A stretch of DNA of 64,000 nt, from contig JADGHL010000007.1 in assembly GCA_019686135.1 (NCBI GenBank), positions 1-64,000 on the forward strand. The letters run 5' to 3'. Below the pieces are notes generated by a model, which saw only the letters and a program-made list of their open reading frames with translations, was not told where the DNA came from and ran no database searches. Each line of letters begins with the position of its first letter. The first letter of the stretch is position 1. The DNA is from Myxococcaceae bacterium (lineage in GTDB: Bacteria > Myxococcota > Myxococcia > Myxococcales > Myxococcaceae). Positions 47,013 to 56,615 of the stretch are shown one piece after another. The position numbers and the translations under genes were made by a program.

Positions 47013-48119
47013 ATGTCGGCGGCGGCGCAGAAGCGCGACTACTACGAGATACTCGGGGTTCCGCGGGACGTCCAGCCGCAGGAGCTCAAGAGCGCATACC
47101 GGCGGGTGGCGCTCAAGTACCACCCCGATCGCAACCCCGGGGACAAGGAAGCCGAGGAGAAGTTCAAGGAGGCGTCCGAAGCCTACGAGGTGCTCTCCGA
47201 TCCGGAGAAGCGCGCGCGCTACGACCGCTTCGGGCACGCCCAGGGGTTCAACTTCGAGGGCGGGTTCTCGTCCGCCACCATCAACGACATCTTCGGGGAA
47301 ATCTTCGGCGACATCTTCGGCGCGGGCCGGCCGCGGCGGGGGGGCAAGGCGCGGGGCGCGGATCTCCGCTACAACTTGGAGATCTCCTTCGAGGAGGCGG
47401 CGTTCGGCTGCGACGTGCAGGTGAAAGTGCCGCGGCCGAAGCGCTGTGACGAGTGCGAGGGCACGGGCTCGAAGTCGCGGCAGCTGCGCACGTGTCCGAC
47501 CTGTGGCGGTGAGGGCGAGGTGCGCTTCACCCAGGGCTTCTTCGCCGTCTCGCGGACCTGCAGCCAATGCCAGGGGGCGGGGCAAATCATCACGGACCCG
47601 TGCCCGAAGTGTCACGGGCGCGGCAAGGTGGACAGCGAGTCCTCGCTGACGGTGTCGATCCCCGCCGGGGTGGACACCGGCACCCGGGTGCGGGTCGCAG
47701 GCGAAGGCGAGCCGGGCGAGCACGGTGGGCTGCCGGGCGATCTCTACGTGGTCATCCACGTCCGCGAACACCCCATCTTCGTCAGGGAGGACAGCGAAGT
47801 CCTCTGCGAAGTCCCCATCTCCTTCACCCAGGCGGCGCTGGGCGCGAACATCGACGTGCCGACGCTGGACGGGAAAGTGAAGATGAAAATCCCGGCCGGC
47901 ACGCAGACGGGCAAGGTCTTTCGGCTCAAGGGCAAAGGCATCCCGCGGCTGCGCGGCGGTGGCCGGGGCGACCAACACGTCCGCGTGGTGATCGAAACGC
48001 CGACCTCGCTCACGAAGCAGCAACGCGAGCTGCTCGAGAAGTTCGCCGAGATCTCCGGCGAGGAGACGCACCCACAATCGAAGAACTTCTTCGCGAAGGT
48101 GCGCGAGCTCTTCGGCTGA
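47013..48119 (+). CDS. dnaJ: Chaperone DnaJ
   Basis: A 368-residue Hsp40 cochaperone. The J domain reads [20 protein letters not shown] with the HPD at residues 37-39, which stimulates DnaK ATPase. After a short Gly/Phe region come four zinc-finger repeats: [24 protein letters not shown] and CPKCHGRG. The C-terminal peptide-binding part ([37 protein letters not shown]) follows. The start at MSAAAQ is chosen for its match to the J domain; an upstream in-frame Met has no such fit. dnaK and grpE are not in the window. Confidence 0.95.
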   Translation: MSAAAQKRDYYEILGVPRDVQPQELKSAYRRVALKYHPDRNPGDKEAEEKFKEASEAYEVLSDPEKRARYDRFGHAQGFNFEGGFSSATINDIFGEIFGDIFGAGRPRRGGKARGADLRYNLEISFEEAAFGCDVQVKVPRPKRCDECEGTGSKSRQLRTCPTCGGEGEVRFTQGFFAVSRTCSQCQGAGQIITDPCPKCHGRGKVDSESSLTVSIPAGVDTGTRVRVAGEGEPGEHGGLPGDLYVVIHVREHPIFVREDSEVLCEVPISFTQAALGANIDVPTLDGKVKMKIPAGTQTGKVFRLKGKGIPRLRGGGRGDQHVRVVIETPTSLTKQQRELLEKFAEISGEETHPQSKNFFAKVRELFG

Positions 48120-48120
48120 C

Positions 48121-48161
48121 CTCACCGCTCACCACGAACGTGGTCCGTGGTGGCTGGTGAG
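48121..48161 (+). terminator. Long hairpin directly after dnaJ
   Basis: Arms of 15 bases pair at 14 positions around an 11-base loop, beginning one base after the dnaJ stop. No T-tract follows. It likely ends the transcript or protects its 3' end. Its CTCACC-type sequence is shared with intergenic stretches at 48300-48350 and 52290-52325. Confidence 0.5.
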
Positions 48162-48287
48162 TGGTGCGTAGACTGAGCGTCCGCCACCTCTGGTCGCTCC
48201 CGCTGGGACACTCAAGACCAGCACGAATCCTGCTTGCCTCTCGGGCGTGGCAGCACGCCCACACCCACAAACAGGCTTCGAGAACCC

Positions 48288-48316
48288 ATGCTCCGGCACG
48301 TCAGGCGCCGGAGCAT
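48288..48316. repeat. Inverted repeat before the LppC-like gene
   Basis: ATGCTCCGG and CCGGAGCAT form perfect 9-base arms around an 11-base loop, about 55 bases before the gene start. It could be an operator, attenuator or terminator. Nothing else marks it. Confidence 0.5.
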
Positions 48317-48369
48317 CCGTCCACTCACTCCTCACCAGTCACCACAAACAAAAATGGTATGGAGGCGGC

Positions 48370-50493
48370 ATGGTGCGCGCCCGTTCGTCAGTGGTTTTTG
48401 CGTTGTGCGCGGTCGCCGTGTTGGCGGGGTGCCCGCCTCGCGAAGTGGTGCGGCCGGACAACGATCATCTGCAGGTCGGTGGAGGCGAGCCTCCCTCCCA
48501 TCCGGCGTTCGAACCGAAGCAGAACGCCGAGGCCGATGAGGCGCTCGCCAACGCCATCGCGGTCCAGGACAGCGGAGACCGGCAGAAGGCGATCGAGGCG
48601 TACCTGGCGGTGCGCAAGGCGTATCCGGAGACCACCGCGGGGCAGGAGGCGCTCTACCGCGCGGGCGTCCTCTACTTCGAGCAGAAGGACTACGCGAACG
48701 CCCGCAAGGCGCTCAACGAGCTGGTCTTCGAGAACCCGCTCCACCCGAACGCCAACGACGCGCGACTGAAGGCCGGCCTCTCCGCGCTGGAGTTGGGCGC
48801 CTATCGCGACGCGTACCAGACGCTCCACTCGCTCGCGCAGCGCGTGGAGGGGCCGCAGAAGGAGGAGGCGCTGCGCGCCGCCGAACGTGCCGCCGCCGAG
48901 GGGGCGCTGTTCAACGAGGCGCTCGACATCGCGCTCCAGCGGGTCGAACGGGCGCAGTCTCCCGAGGCGAAGGACGCGGCGCTGGACGAGGTCACCCGGC
49001 TCATCGAAGAGCAGGTGCCCTTCATCGAGGTGGCGCGCCGGCAGGCGGAGCTGTCACCGACCCACCCCGCGTGGCCCATCCTCACGTTCAAGCTGGCGCG
49101 CATCTACTATCACCTGCGCGACTGGACCCGGCTGCAGGAGACGCTCGAGGCCTTCCTCCAGGCCGAGCCCAACCACCCGTTCGCGCCCCAGGCGCGCGAG
49201 ATGTTGGAGCGCTCCCAGCGCCGCGCCGCGGTCAAGCCGAAGACCATCGGCATCATTTTGCCGATGTCCGGCCGCTACAAGCTCTACGGCGAAGCGGTCA
49301 TGAAGGGCGTCAAGCTCGCGCTCGAGGGATCGGACATCGAGATCGTCGTCAAGGACTCGCAGGGCGACGTGATGCTCGCGGGCAAGGCGGTCGAAGAGCT
49401 GGTGTTCGACGACGGGGCCATCGCCATCCTCGGCCCGCTCCTTCAGGACGACGCGCGGCGCGCGGCGCTGGTCGCGGGTGAGCTGGGTGTGCCCATCCTC
49501 ACCATGACCCGCAGCGAAGGCATCACCGACCTCGGCCAGTGGGTCTTCCGCAACATGCTCACCAACAGCGCCCAGGCCGAGGCGCTCGCCCGCTACACCA
49601 CCGAGGTCCTCGGCTTCAAACGCTTCGCCATCCTCTACCCGAAGATCCCCTACGGTGAAGAGCTCATGAACGAGTTCTGGGACGAGGTGGAGAAGAAGGG
49701 CGGGCAGATCCGCGGCGCGGAGAGCTACTTCCACGACCAGACCACCTTCACCACCGAGGCGAAGAGCCTGGTCGGCCGGCTCTATCCGCTCGACCGCGCC
49801 GACTACCAGGAGGGCCTTCGGGAGATCAACGCCAGCGGGATGAACGACTTCCGCCGCCGCAAGGCGCGCGAGGCGCTGCTCGCACGGCTCGACCCGATCG
49901 TCGACTTCGACGCCATCTTCATCCCGGACGACTGGCGCCGCGTGGGCCTCGTCGCTCCGGCGCTCGCGGTGGAGGACATCATCACCAACGCCTGCGACCC
50001 GCACGACCTCGAGCGGATCCGCAAGACCACGGGGAAGCGGAACCTCCGCACCGTGACCCTGCTCGGCACCAACCAGTGGTCGTCGCCGAAGGATCCGAAC
50101 ACCGGCAACTACAAGATCATCGACCGCGGGCAGAAGTTCGTGACCTGCTCCATCTACGTGGACGGCTTCTTCGTCGACTCCCAGCGTCCGGGGACGAAGA
50201 AGTTCGTCAAGGCCTGGCGCGAGACCTACAAGGGCGGCTCCGACCCGGGCCTGCTGGAGGCGATCGGCTACGACAGCGCGGCGATCCTCCGCAGCGTGGT
50301 GGAGAAGTCCGCGCCCACCACCCGCGCCGACTTCCGCGAGGCGCTCGCCAACGTGAAGGACTTCGAGGGCGCCACCGGGAAGACCTCGTTCAATGATCGA
50401 CGCGAGGCCACCAAGCAGCTGTTTCTGCTCAACATCGACCGTCACGGGATCCAGGAGCTCGACCCCACGAAGAAGATCCCCAGCGGGAGCTAG
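48370..50493 (+). CDS. LppC/LpoA-like lipoprotein with TPR and substrate-binding domains
   Basis: A 707-residue lipoprotein with lipobox VLAGC (lipid Cys21) and a GGAGG site. Residues 60-280 hold TPR-like helix pairs (QKAIEAYLAVRKAYPETTAG; GQEALYRAGVLYFEQKDYAN). The rest is a type-I periplasmic binding fold: KTIGIILPMSGRYKLYGEAV, AVAILGPLL, VPILTMTRSEGITDLGQWVF and KRFAILYPKIPYGEELMNEF. LpoA, the PBP1A activator, has exactly this TPR plus binding-fold layout. Here it would stimulate peptidoglycan synthesis from the outer membrane, but an amino-acid sensing role is possible. It precedes the WD40 lipoprotein by 21 bases. Confidence 0.8.
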   Translation: MVRARSSVVFALCAVAVLAGCPPREVVRPDNDHLQVGGGEPPSHPAFEPKQNAEADEALANAIAVQDSGDRQKAIEAYLAVRKAYPETTAGQEALYRAGVLYFEQKDYANARKALNELVFENPLHPNANDARLKAGLSALELGAYRDAYQTLHSLAQRVEGPQKEEALRAAERAAAEGALFNEALDIALQRVERAQSPEAKDAALDEVTRLIEEQVPFIEVARRQAELSPTHPAWPILTFKLARIYYHLRDWTRLQETLEAFLQAEPNHPFAPQAREMLERSQRRAAVKPKTIGIILPMSGRYKLYGEAVMKGVKLALEGSDIEIVVKDSQGDVMLAGKAVEELVFDDGAIAILGPLLQDDARRAALVAGELGVPILTMTRSEGITDLGQWVFRNMLTNSAQAEALARYTTEVLGFKRFAILYPKIPYGEELMNEFWDEVEKKGGQIRGAESYFHDQTTFTTEAKSLVGRLYPLDRADYQEGLREINASGMNDFRRRKAREALLARLDPIVDFDAIFIPDDWRRVGLVAPALAVEDIITNACDPHDLERIRKTTGKRNLRTVTLLGTNQWSSPKDPNTGNYKIIDRGQKFVTCSIYVDGFFVDSQRPGTKKFVKAWRETYKGGSDPGLLEAIGYDSAAILRSVVEKSAPTTRADFREALANVKDFEGATGKTSFNDRREATKQLFLLNIDRHGIQELDPTKKIPSGS

Positions 50494-50514
50494 CCTGGTG
50501 GACCACTTCTCAAA

Positions 50515-52170
50515 ATGAGGTCCCGGACACAGACAATGAGCCCCATGACGAAGGCCCCCTCTGCCCGACTCCTTCGGATGCTGGGGTGCGCGGCGCTGGT
50601 GGCGGCGGCATCCGGTGTGGGCTGCACGCACGTGCGCGCCCGCCCGGAGGTGCTGGTGGCCCGGCTGCAGGACGTGCCCGGCGGCTACGTCACCGGCGAG
50701 GTGGTCGGGCTCTCGCGCCGCGTGCAGCTCGACAACAAGGACTTCATCTACACCATCGCGCTCACGCCCAACCCCAACGAGGCCGCCTACACGCGGCTGG
50801 CGGGCAAGACCATCAACCTGGCGATGTGGTCGCTCGCCGAACCGGCCCGGCTCATCTCTGACGTCCCGCTCAACGACTACCAGTTCGACGTCGAGAGCGT
50901 GGACTATTCGCCGGACGGCAAGCGCGTGGTGACCGCCGGGCGCGACGGCGTGCTGCGCTTCTTCGAGGCCGAGACGGGGAAGGCGGAGCTCGTCACCTAC
51001 GCGGAGGAGCCGCTGGTCGCCGCGGTGTTCACCCCCGACGGGAAGCACGTCGTCGCCGGCAGCGCGCACGGGCTGCTCAGCGTGTTCCGCGCCTCCGACG
51101 GCGCCTTCGAGTCCGAGCTCCGCGCCCACCGCGGCGAGGTGCGCGCCGTCGCGGTGACCGACGATGGGCGCATCTTCACCGGCGGCTGGGACAAGACCAT
51201 CGCCGTGTTCACGCTGGAGATGGCGCCGGTGGCGGTGGACGAGATCCACCTGTCGATCTCCCAGACCCCGACGAAGGTCGCCGTGGTTCGCGCCGCGCTG
51301 GGCGGGCACATGGGCGTGTTCGCCTTCGACGCCGCGCAGCCGTGGGTGGTGGTCGGGCCGAAGCTGGCCCACGCCGCGGGCATCCAGGAGGCGCTGTTGT
51401 CCGAGACCACCCGGGTGAAGGGCAACGAGGCGAAGGTCGCCCACGGGCAGACCATCACGCTCAAGCAGCTGACGCTCGAGAACATCGACGTGGCGGTCTG
51501 TGACAACTGCCTCGTCGAGGGCACCGACGGGATCCTCGGCGCACCCGTCCTCAACCGCTTCACGCTGGATGACAACCCCATTACCCACGAGCTGGTGCTG
51601 ATCGCAAAGGAGAAGCACGACCCGGCCACGCTGCCGCAGACGCCCACGCTGAAGGAGCAGAAGCGCTTCACTTTCGACGCGTACGTGAACGACTTCAGCG
51701 TCGATCGCCGCGGCGAACGCCTGGGCGTGGCGCTCTCCCACGACAAGGCGGAGCGGAACCGCGAGGTCTACCAGCGCGAGAAGAACAAGGTCTCGCCGCC
51801 CTGGTACGCCGAGGACACCGCCGCGCTGGTGGACGCGGAGACCGGCGCCATCCTCCAGCGCTGGCACCCGCACACCACCATCGTCTCCAGCGTGGGGATC
51901 AGCCCCGACGGCAAGACGCTGGTGAGCGGCGGCTGGGACAACGCGGTCTTCGTGCTCCGCGAAGGCGAACCGGAGCCGCGCGACCGCGAGGACTTCGGGT
52001 GGATCATCCGCCGCGTCCGCTTCTCCCGCGACGGCCGCCTGGTGGGCGTCGCCGCCTGGACGCCGCAGAACGCGATCGGCGATCAGCAGAGCGACCCGAG
52101 CTCGGTCATCTACGACGCGACCTACGAAGCCTTCACCGTCGCTCCCCGCACGATGGTCGGCGAGCGCTGA
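50515..52170 (+). CDS. WD40-repeat lipoprotein with an inserted retropepsin-like domain
   Basis: Up to 551 residues; Met1, Met8 or Met11 could start it. The lipobox is ASGVGC (lipid Cys37 from the first start). WD40-type repeats occur near residues 120-240 (DYSPDGKRVVTAGRDGVLRF, FTPDGKHVVAGSAHGLLSVF, GRIFTGGWDKTIAVF) and 440-500 (GISPDGKTLVSGGWDNAVFV). Between them, about residues 240-350 resemble a retropepsin-type aspartic protease fold: VRAALGGHMGVFAFDAA, then ...GILGAPVLNRFTLDDN. The D-T-G-A catalytic triad is F-D-A-A here, so it is probably not a protease. Function unknown; location periplasm or outer membrane. Confidence 0.75.
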   Translation: MRSRTQTMSPMTKAPSARLLRMLGCAALVAAASGVGCTHVRARPEVLVARLQDVPGGYVTGEVVGLSRRVQLDNKDFIYTIALTPNPNEAAYTRLAGKTINLAMWSLAEPARLISDVPLNDYQFDVESVDYSPDGKRVVTAGRDGVLRFFEAETGKAELVTYAEEPLVAAVFTPDGKHVVAGSAHGLLSVFRASDGAFESELRAHRGEVRAVAVTDDGRIFTGGWDKTIAVFTLEMAPVAVDEIHLSISQTPTKVAVVRAALGGHMGVFAFDAAQPWVVVGPKLAHAAGIQEALLSETTRVKGNEAKVAHGQTITLKQLTLENIDVAVCDNCLVEGTDGILGAPVLNRFTLDDNPITHELVLIAKEKHDPATLPQTPTLKEQKRFTFDAYVNDFSVDRRGERLGVALSHDKAERNREVYQREKNKVSPPWYAEDTAALVDAETGAILQRWHPHTTIVSSVGISPDGKTLVSGGWDNAVFVLREGEPEPRDREDFGWIIRRVRFSRDGRLVGVAAWTPQNAIGDQQSDPSSVIYDATYEAFTVAPRTMVGER

Positions 52171-52290
52171 CCCGGGCGCGCACGAACGTGGACGGCGGCG
52201 CAGCGCGGCGAGCGTGGGAGGAGCGCGCAGTCCCGGGTCGCGGTACGAGCGTGGCGCGAGCACGGCCCGCGGGCCGGCCCGTCGCCGGCG

Positions 52291-52322
52291 CGTGACTCAC
52301 CACTCACGACTCACCAGTCACG
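52291..52322. repeat. Inverted repeat of the CTCACC family
   Basis: CGTGACT and AGTCACG form perfect 7-base arms around 18 bases of CTCACCACTCACG-like sequence, in the gap between convergent genes and overlapping the stop of the minus-strand gene. Possible shared terminator. Confidence 0.4.
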
Positions 52323-52890
52323 ACGGACGGTTCGTTGGCGTCGAAAGGCGGCCGGCGTGGCCCAGCTCGGCAAGAGCGCGCTCCGCCGGCGTGGGGCGCA
52401 GCGGTGCCAGCACTGCTTCGCGGCGCGCGTCGGTGATGTTCGGTTCGCTCACCGTGCTCACGACGATGCGCATCTCCGGAACCCGCGCGACGACGGTCCG
52501 CACGGCGCGCTCGAACCCCTCCAGCGAATCGTCGAACCCGACGCCTTCCCGCTTCCCGTCCGCGTCGCGCGGCCCCCACAGGACCAGCTCGGTGACGACG
52601 AGGCCGCTCGCGCGCTCCACCGCGCGCAGCTCCAGCTCCGCGGAGTGGAACGGCATCGTCCGCCCGGAGCGGGTGATGCCCCGGGCGTCGATCTGCACGG
52701 TGCGCCGCGCCCAGTAGAGATATCCGCCGGCGCGCAGCAGGGCGACCGCCACGAACGCCCAGCCGACCCAGAAGCGCCAGCTCCCCCACGGCGCGAACAG
52801 CAGGGTGAGCGCAGCCAGCGCCGCGGCGATCCCCAGTGGCCACGCTGCCCCGCGCAGCCGCTTCCGCCAGTTGAACCCCCAGGTCTCCAT
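52318..52890 (-). CDS. Two-helix membrane protein of unknown function
   Basis: A 190-residue protein whose ATG overlaps the reductase stop by one base (TGATG). The N-terminus has two close TM helices (GAAWPLGIAAALAALTLLF and FWVGWAFVAVALLRAGGYLY). The rest is soluble: RTVQIDARGITRSGRTMPFH, ERASGLVVTELVLWGPRD, and FERAVRTVVARVPEMRIVV. This is the layout of PH-like, membrane-anchored domains, although I do not recognise the family. The coupling suggests it works with the flavin reductase. Confidence 0.6.
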   Translation of the reverse strand: METWGFNWRKRLRGAAWPLGIAAALAALTLLFAPWGSWRFWVGWAFVAVALLRAGGYLYWARRTVQIDARGITRSGRTMPFHSAELELRAVERASGLVVTELVLWGPRDADGKREGVGFDDSLEGFERAVRTVVARVPEMRIVVSTVSEPNITDARREAVLAPLRPTPAERALAELGHAGRLSTPTNRPS

Positions 52891-53582
52891 CACACGTTCT
52901 GGAAGATGTTCTCGTCCGGCATCCCGCGCGCGCGCAGCACCCGGCGCACGTCTTCGACCATCTGCTCCTGGCCGCAGACGAAGGCTACCGCATCGTGGAG
53001 CCGCTCCTCGGGGAGGTGCGCCTGCACGTAACCGGTGAGCCCGCGCCACCCCGGCGCCGCGCGCTGGCTGACGGTGAGGACCACCTTGATGCCATGCGCC
53101 CGCCAGCGGTCGAACTCCGGCGCGTAGGCGAAGGCGCCCGGCGTCCGCGCCCCGAAGTAGAGCGTCACCTCGCCCCAGGCGCTGCGGTCCTTGAGCATCA
53201 CCTGGATGAGCGAACGGATCGCGCTGATGCCCGACCCGGTGGCGAACAGGAGCACCCGCCGCCCGCGCGCCCGCTCGACGGGGAACCCTCTCCCTTCGGG
53301 CGCGGTGAGCCACACCTTCAACCCGGGCTTCGCGGCGATGAGCGCGTCCGACACCGGCGAGCCCTCCTTCACCAGAAGCTCGAAGGTGTGCCCGTCCGCC
53401 TCGGGACCGGAGGCGATCGCGAACAGCCCCTCCCCCAGCTCCTCGATCTTCAACGTGAGGTACTGGCCGGGGAGCGAGTGGGTCCCGACGAGCGGGGTCC
53501 CGGAGACGTCGACGTGCACGGCGTGAAGTCCTGCCGCCGCGCGGGTGTTCGCCACCACCGTGCCCTGGTGCCATTCCTTCAT
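52890..53582 (-). CDS. Ferredoxin-NAD(P)H reductase-like flavoprotein
   Basis: A 230-residue protein of the ferredoxin reductase fold. The N-terminal barrel holds GQYLTLKIEELGEGLFAIAS, a site that binds the flavin. The NAD(P)-binding half has RVLLFATGSGISAIRSLIQV, VTLYFGARTPGAFAYAPEF and FVCGQEQMVEDVRRVLRARG, all typical of the family. Such subunits move electrons between NAD(P)H and iron-sulfur or haem partners; its partner is not encoded here. It starts at the Met of MKEWHQG and is translationally coupled to the membrane protein downstream. Confidence 0.82.
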   Translation of the reverse strand: MKEWHQGTVVANTRAAAGLHAVHVDVSGTPLVGTHSLPGQYLTLKIEELGEGLFAIASGPEADGHTFELLVKEGSPVSDALIAAKPGLKVWLTAPEGRGFPVERARGRRVLLFATGSGISAIRSLIQVMLKDRSAWGEVTLYFGARTPGAFAYAPEFDRWRAHGIKVVLTVSQRAAPGWRGLTGYVQAHLPEERLHDAVAFVCGQEQMVEDVRRVLRARGMPDENIFQNV

Positions 53583-53653
53583 CCGGCCAGCCGGTCTAGC
53601 GCGCAACCGCACGGCGTGAACAGCGTGCGTTTCGTGCGATTCTCCGGATCACG

Positions 53654-54571
53654 ATGAAGTCTCTGCGCAGCCTCCTCTGGCTCCTGCTCTTCTTCTCGGG
53701 CCTCACCGGCGTCGTGTTCCCCTGCCTCTACCTCTACACCGCGAGCCAGCTGCCACAGCTGGAGAGCGAATACGACCTGGAGAAGCTGCTGCGCCTCTCC
53801 ATCGAAGGCGAACGCCGCAGCGTCCGCGCCGGCCGCGCCGACGATCTGGGCCGCAGCTACGACTGGCCGAAGCCCGAGTTCGCCCGGCTGCCGCACGATC
53901 TGATCGCCCTCTACATCTCGGAGATGGGTTGCCCGAACTTCTTCCGCACCCCGCGCGAGGACGGCCTCTCGTGGGCGTGGCGGGAGTTCGCCGGGATGTT
54001 CGGCGCCGACCCGCCGGGAGACGGCAGCTGCGAGCGCTACCTCGCCCTGCGCCTCGCCTCTGCGATCGGCATCCAGGGCGACCTCCAGCTCGCCGTGGCC
54101 TCGAACAAGATCCACGCCTTCATGCAGAAGGACGAGCTCGTCGCATACGACTTCGGGAGCATGTGGTTCGAACAGGGGGTGATCGGCGTGGAGGACGCGG
54201 CGTGGGAGCTGTACCGCAAGAAGCTCTCGGATCTCACGCTGGCGGAGCTGGCCGAGTTCACCCTGGCGCTGCCGATCCACGGCTATTACGGCGAGCTCAA
54301 GACCTGCAAGAACGCGTCGATCATCAAAAAGAACCGCAACGTCATCCTCGACAGGCTCGGCGCGCAGGGGCTGGTGGCGCCGGCCACGATTGCCACCGCG
54401 CAGCAGGCGCGGGTGGGGGGCCTGGGCTTTCCTTCAGCCGGGTGTGTGGCCCGGGCCCGGACGGGACCGGAGCCTCGACCCGCAGGCGGACGTCAGAAGG
54501 TCGCGATGACCGAGATGTCGTCGAACCAGGCGCCGCTGATGTGCGAACCGTCCTGGAAGAGCGCGCAGTAG
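53654..54571 (+). CDS. GT51-like peptidoglycan glycosyltransferase
   Basis: A 305-residue protein with an N-terminal TM anchor (LWLLLFFSGLTGVVFPCLYL). The region IALYISEMGCPNFFRTPRED resembles the family-51 transglycosylase motif with a catalytic Glu, then the acceptor motif LTLAELAEFTLALPIHGYYG and INHKKNR-type KNRNVILDRLGAQGLV near the end. No transpeptidase domain follows, so it is a stand-alone, MtgA-type enzyme or a divergent inactive copy; several invariant residues are replaced. The last 50 residues look non-homologous and overlap the convergent gene by 79 bases, so the original stop may be lost. Confidence 0.6.
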   Translation: MKSLRSLLWLLLFFSGLTGVVFPCLYLYTASQLPQLESEYDLEKLLRLSIEGERRSVRAGRADDLGRSYDWPKPEFARLPHDLIALYISEMGCPNFFRTPREDGLSWAWREFAGMFGADPPGDGSCERYLALRLASAIGIQGDLQLAVASNKIHAFMQKDELVAYDFGSMWFEQGVIGVEDAAWELYRKKLSDLTLAELAEFTLALPIHGYYGELKTCKNASIIKKNRNVILDRLGAQGLVAPATIATAQQARVGGLGFPSAGCVARARTGPEPRPAGGRQKVAMTEMSSNQAPLMCEPSWKSAQ

Positions 54572-56615
54572 ATCTCCACCGTGCTCCCCGCGTACGCGGT
54601 GATGTCCGCGGTCGCCGTCAGCCACACGTTCTGGTTGGAAAGATCGGAAAACAGCGACTTGAGGCTGCTGCCGGACGTGTTGCGCAGCTGGCAGTAGGGG
54701 TAGTCGTGGGTGTTGTCGGAGAACGCCCGGTACGACACCGAGAAGGTGATCTGCGAGGCGCCGGAGGGCAGCGTCACCCGCTGGGTGATGTAGGAGGTAC
54801 CGCTCTGAAAGCCGCTGCCGCCGGGGACGTTGCCCAGGTGCACCGAGCAGGTCCCGCTGGCGGCGACGTCCGACACCACGTACGGCGTCGGCGACGTGCC
54901 CGCGGGGAACGCAGACCAGCCGGTCAGGTCGCAGGTCTCGAAGTCACCATTCACCACCAGCTCGCTCACCGCCAGAAGCTCGCCGTCGTAGACCGGGAAC
55001 GCGTTCCCGCTGGTGTCGTACGCGTTGTCGATCTGAAAGCTCCCGGTGGCATCCACTCCGGGGGGATCACGAACAAGAATCTGCCGCCCAGCAGGTCGGC
55101 GTTCGGCTCGAAGGTGGCGGTCAGACCCATCGGCAGATGGATCTGCGGCGGATTGTCGACGTCGACGTACTCGTTGAACTTGACCTGCACGCTGATCTGT
55201 TTGGGCTCGAGTCCATCCGTGCTGTCCGCGCCATCGGACTGCACCACGTCGACGATCTTCCCCGCGGTGTTGTCCCTCTTCTGGACCGCGCCGGTCCCGG
55301 GCGAAGCGGACTGACCGAGCGCGTTCACCGGCACCACCGCGAAGTCGACGCTGGTCTTGAACGCGAACGGCGTCTGCACCGAGTCGCCGGTGAAGATGTC
55401 GAACGATTCGGGCAGGGTGATGGTGGTCGTGGGGTTGGGGCTGGAGCCGACCGTCTTCACCAGAAGGAACGCCGGGTTCTGCTTGTTGTCCCGCACGTAG
55501 ATCCGGTACGCGCTGGCGCCGCTCACCCGGTTCCATTTCAGCGTGAAGGTCGTGGTGTTCCAGTCCACCTCGTCGGGCGTGACGGTGAGGCCGGTGACCG
55601 CCGGCAGCGTGGACCCGCTCGCTGAGATCGCCCGGAAGTGCCGGCTGAAGGATCCCTCCGCCCCGTTGGCCGCGCGCGCGTTGACCAGAAGCTGGTAGTG
55701 CGCGCCCTCGGCGAGCTTGCCGCCGCTCACCGTCACCACCACGTCGGACCCGGACGACACCACCGCGGAGACGCCCACGTCGCGGTTCGCGTCCTCGTCC
55801 GTGAGGGTGATGTCGAGGGAGCTCTCGGCGAGCGCGCGGTTGAAGGTGAGGTGGATGGGGGCGTCCGCGGCGTGCTCGCCGTCATCGAGATCCGAACCCA
55901 GCAGCACCAGCGCCTCCGCCGCCTGGCGCAGGTCGATCTCGGTGCGCGTGGTGACGTTGGGGAAGGAGAGCGCGTTGACCTGCAGGACGCCGTAGTCCGC
56001 GCGGGTGTCCCCGTCTTCGTCGTACGGCTGCACCACCAGCGTCACCGGAACGCCGGTGGGCGCGCCCGGCAGGCCGCTGAAGACGTACTCGCCATTGCCG
56101 TTGGCGGTGACCTCGGCCACCAGATCGAAGTTCGCCGGGCGCAGGTCGATGCCCAGCCGCGCGCCCGACGCCGGCTTCGCGCCGCTGGCGAGGACCTTCC
56201 CCGCGATGCCGCCTGTGGCCGGCGCAAGCTCGATGTTCGTCTCGGCGACGCCGTTGCCCTGTGGGAAGTCGCCCGCCGCGGCGGGGATGAGCACGTCGCG
56301 GAAGCGCGGCACGTACCCGTTGAGCGCGAAGCGCACCCGGTAGTTCGTTCCGGCCGGCAGTCCGTTGAGCGCGAACGCACCGTCGGCGCCGGTGGTCACC
56401 GCCAGCTCGGTCGCTGCGCCCTCTTCGTCGACGCGGATCACCGAGACCTTCACGCCTCCCAGAGGCGTTCCATCCTTGAGGCTGGTCACCTTCCCGGCGA
56501 TGGCTCCCACCGGCGCGGAGGGGATCTGCCTCGCTTCGTCAGGACCACAGCCCATCGCGAACATGAACAACGACACCGCGCCCGCAAACAGCCGGCGCGC
56601 ATGAACCGCCTTCAT
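54493..56615 (-). pseudogene. Ig-like secreted lipoprotein gene with a one-base frameshift in a C-tract
   Basis: The start follows an AAGGGGGAG site and a lipoprotein signal (AVSLFMFAMGC, lipid Cys23). Carboxypeptidase-regulatory-like modules follow (GAIAGKVTSLKDGTPLGGVK and GKVLASGAKPASGARLG), then SbsA-type Ig segments (HLTFNRALAESSLDITLTDE) and a fibronectin-type domain (FTLKWNRVSGASAYRIYVRD). At 55060-55065 a run of six C (minus strand) ends the frame. One added C restores IPPGVDATGSFQIDNAYDTS and a C-terminal carbohydrate-binding-like domain (ELVVNGDFETCDLTGW, AWFDDISVIATF) to the stop at 54493. The full protein would be about 707 residues. Slippage, decay or base error are all possible. 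Confidence 0.75.

Noticed and set aside
49054-52263. Minus-strand frame of about 1070 codons opposite the LppC-like and WD40 genes
   Set aside because: Codon shadow; the plus-strand genes have lipoboxes, domains and ribosome sites.
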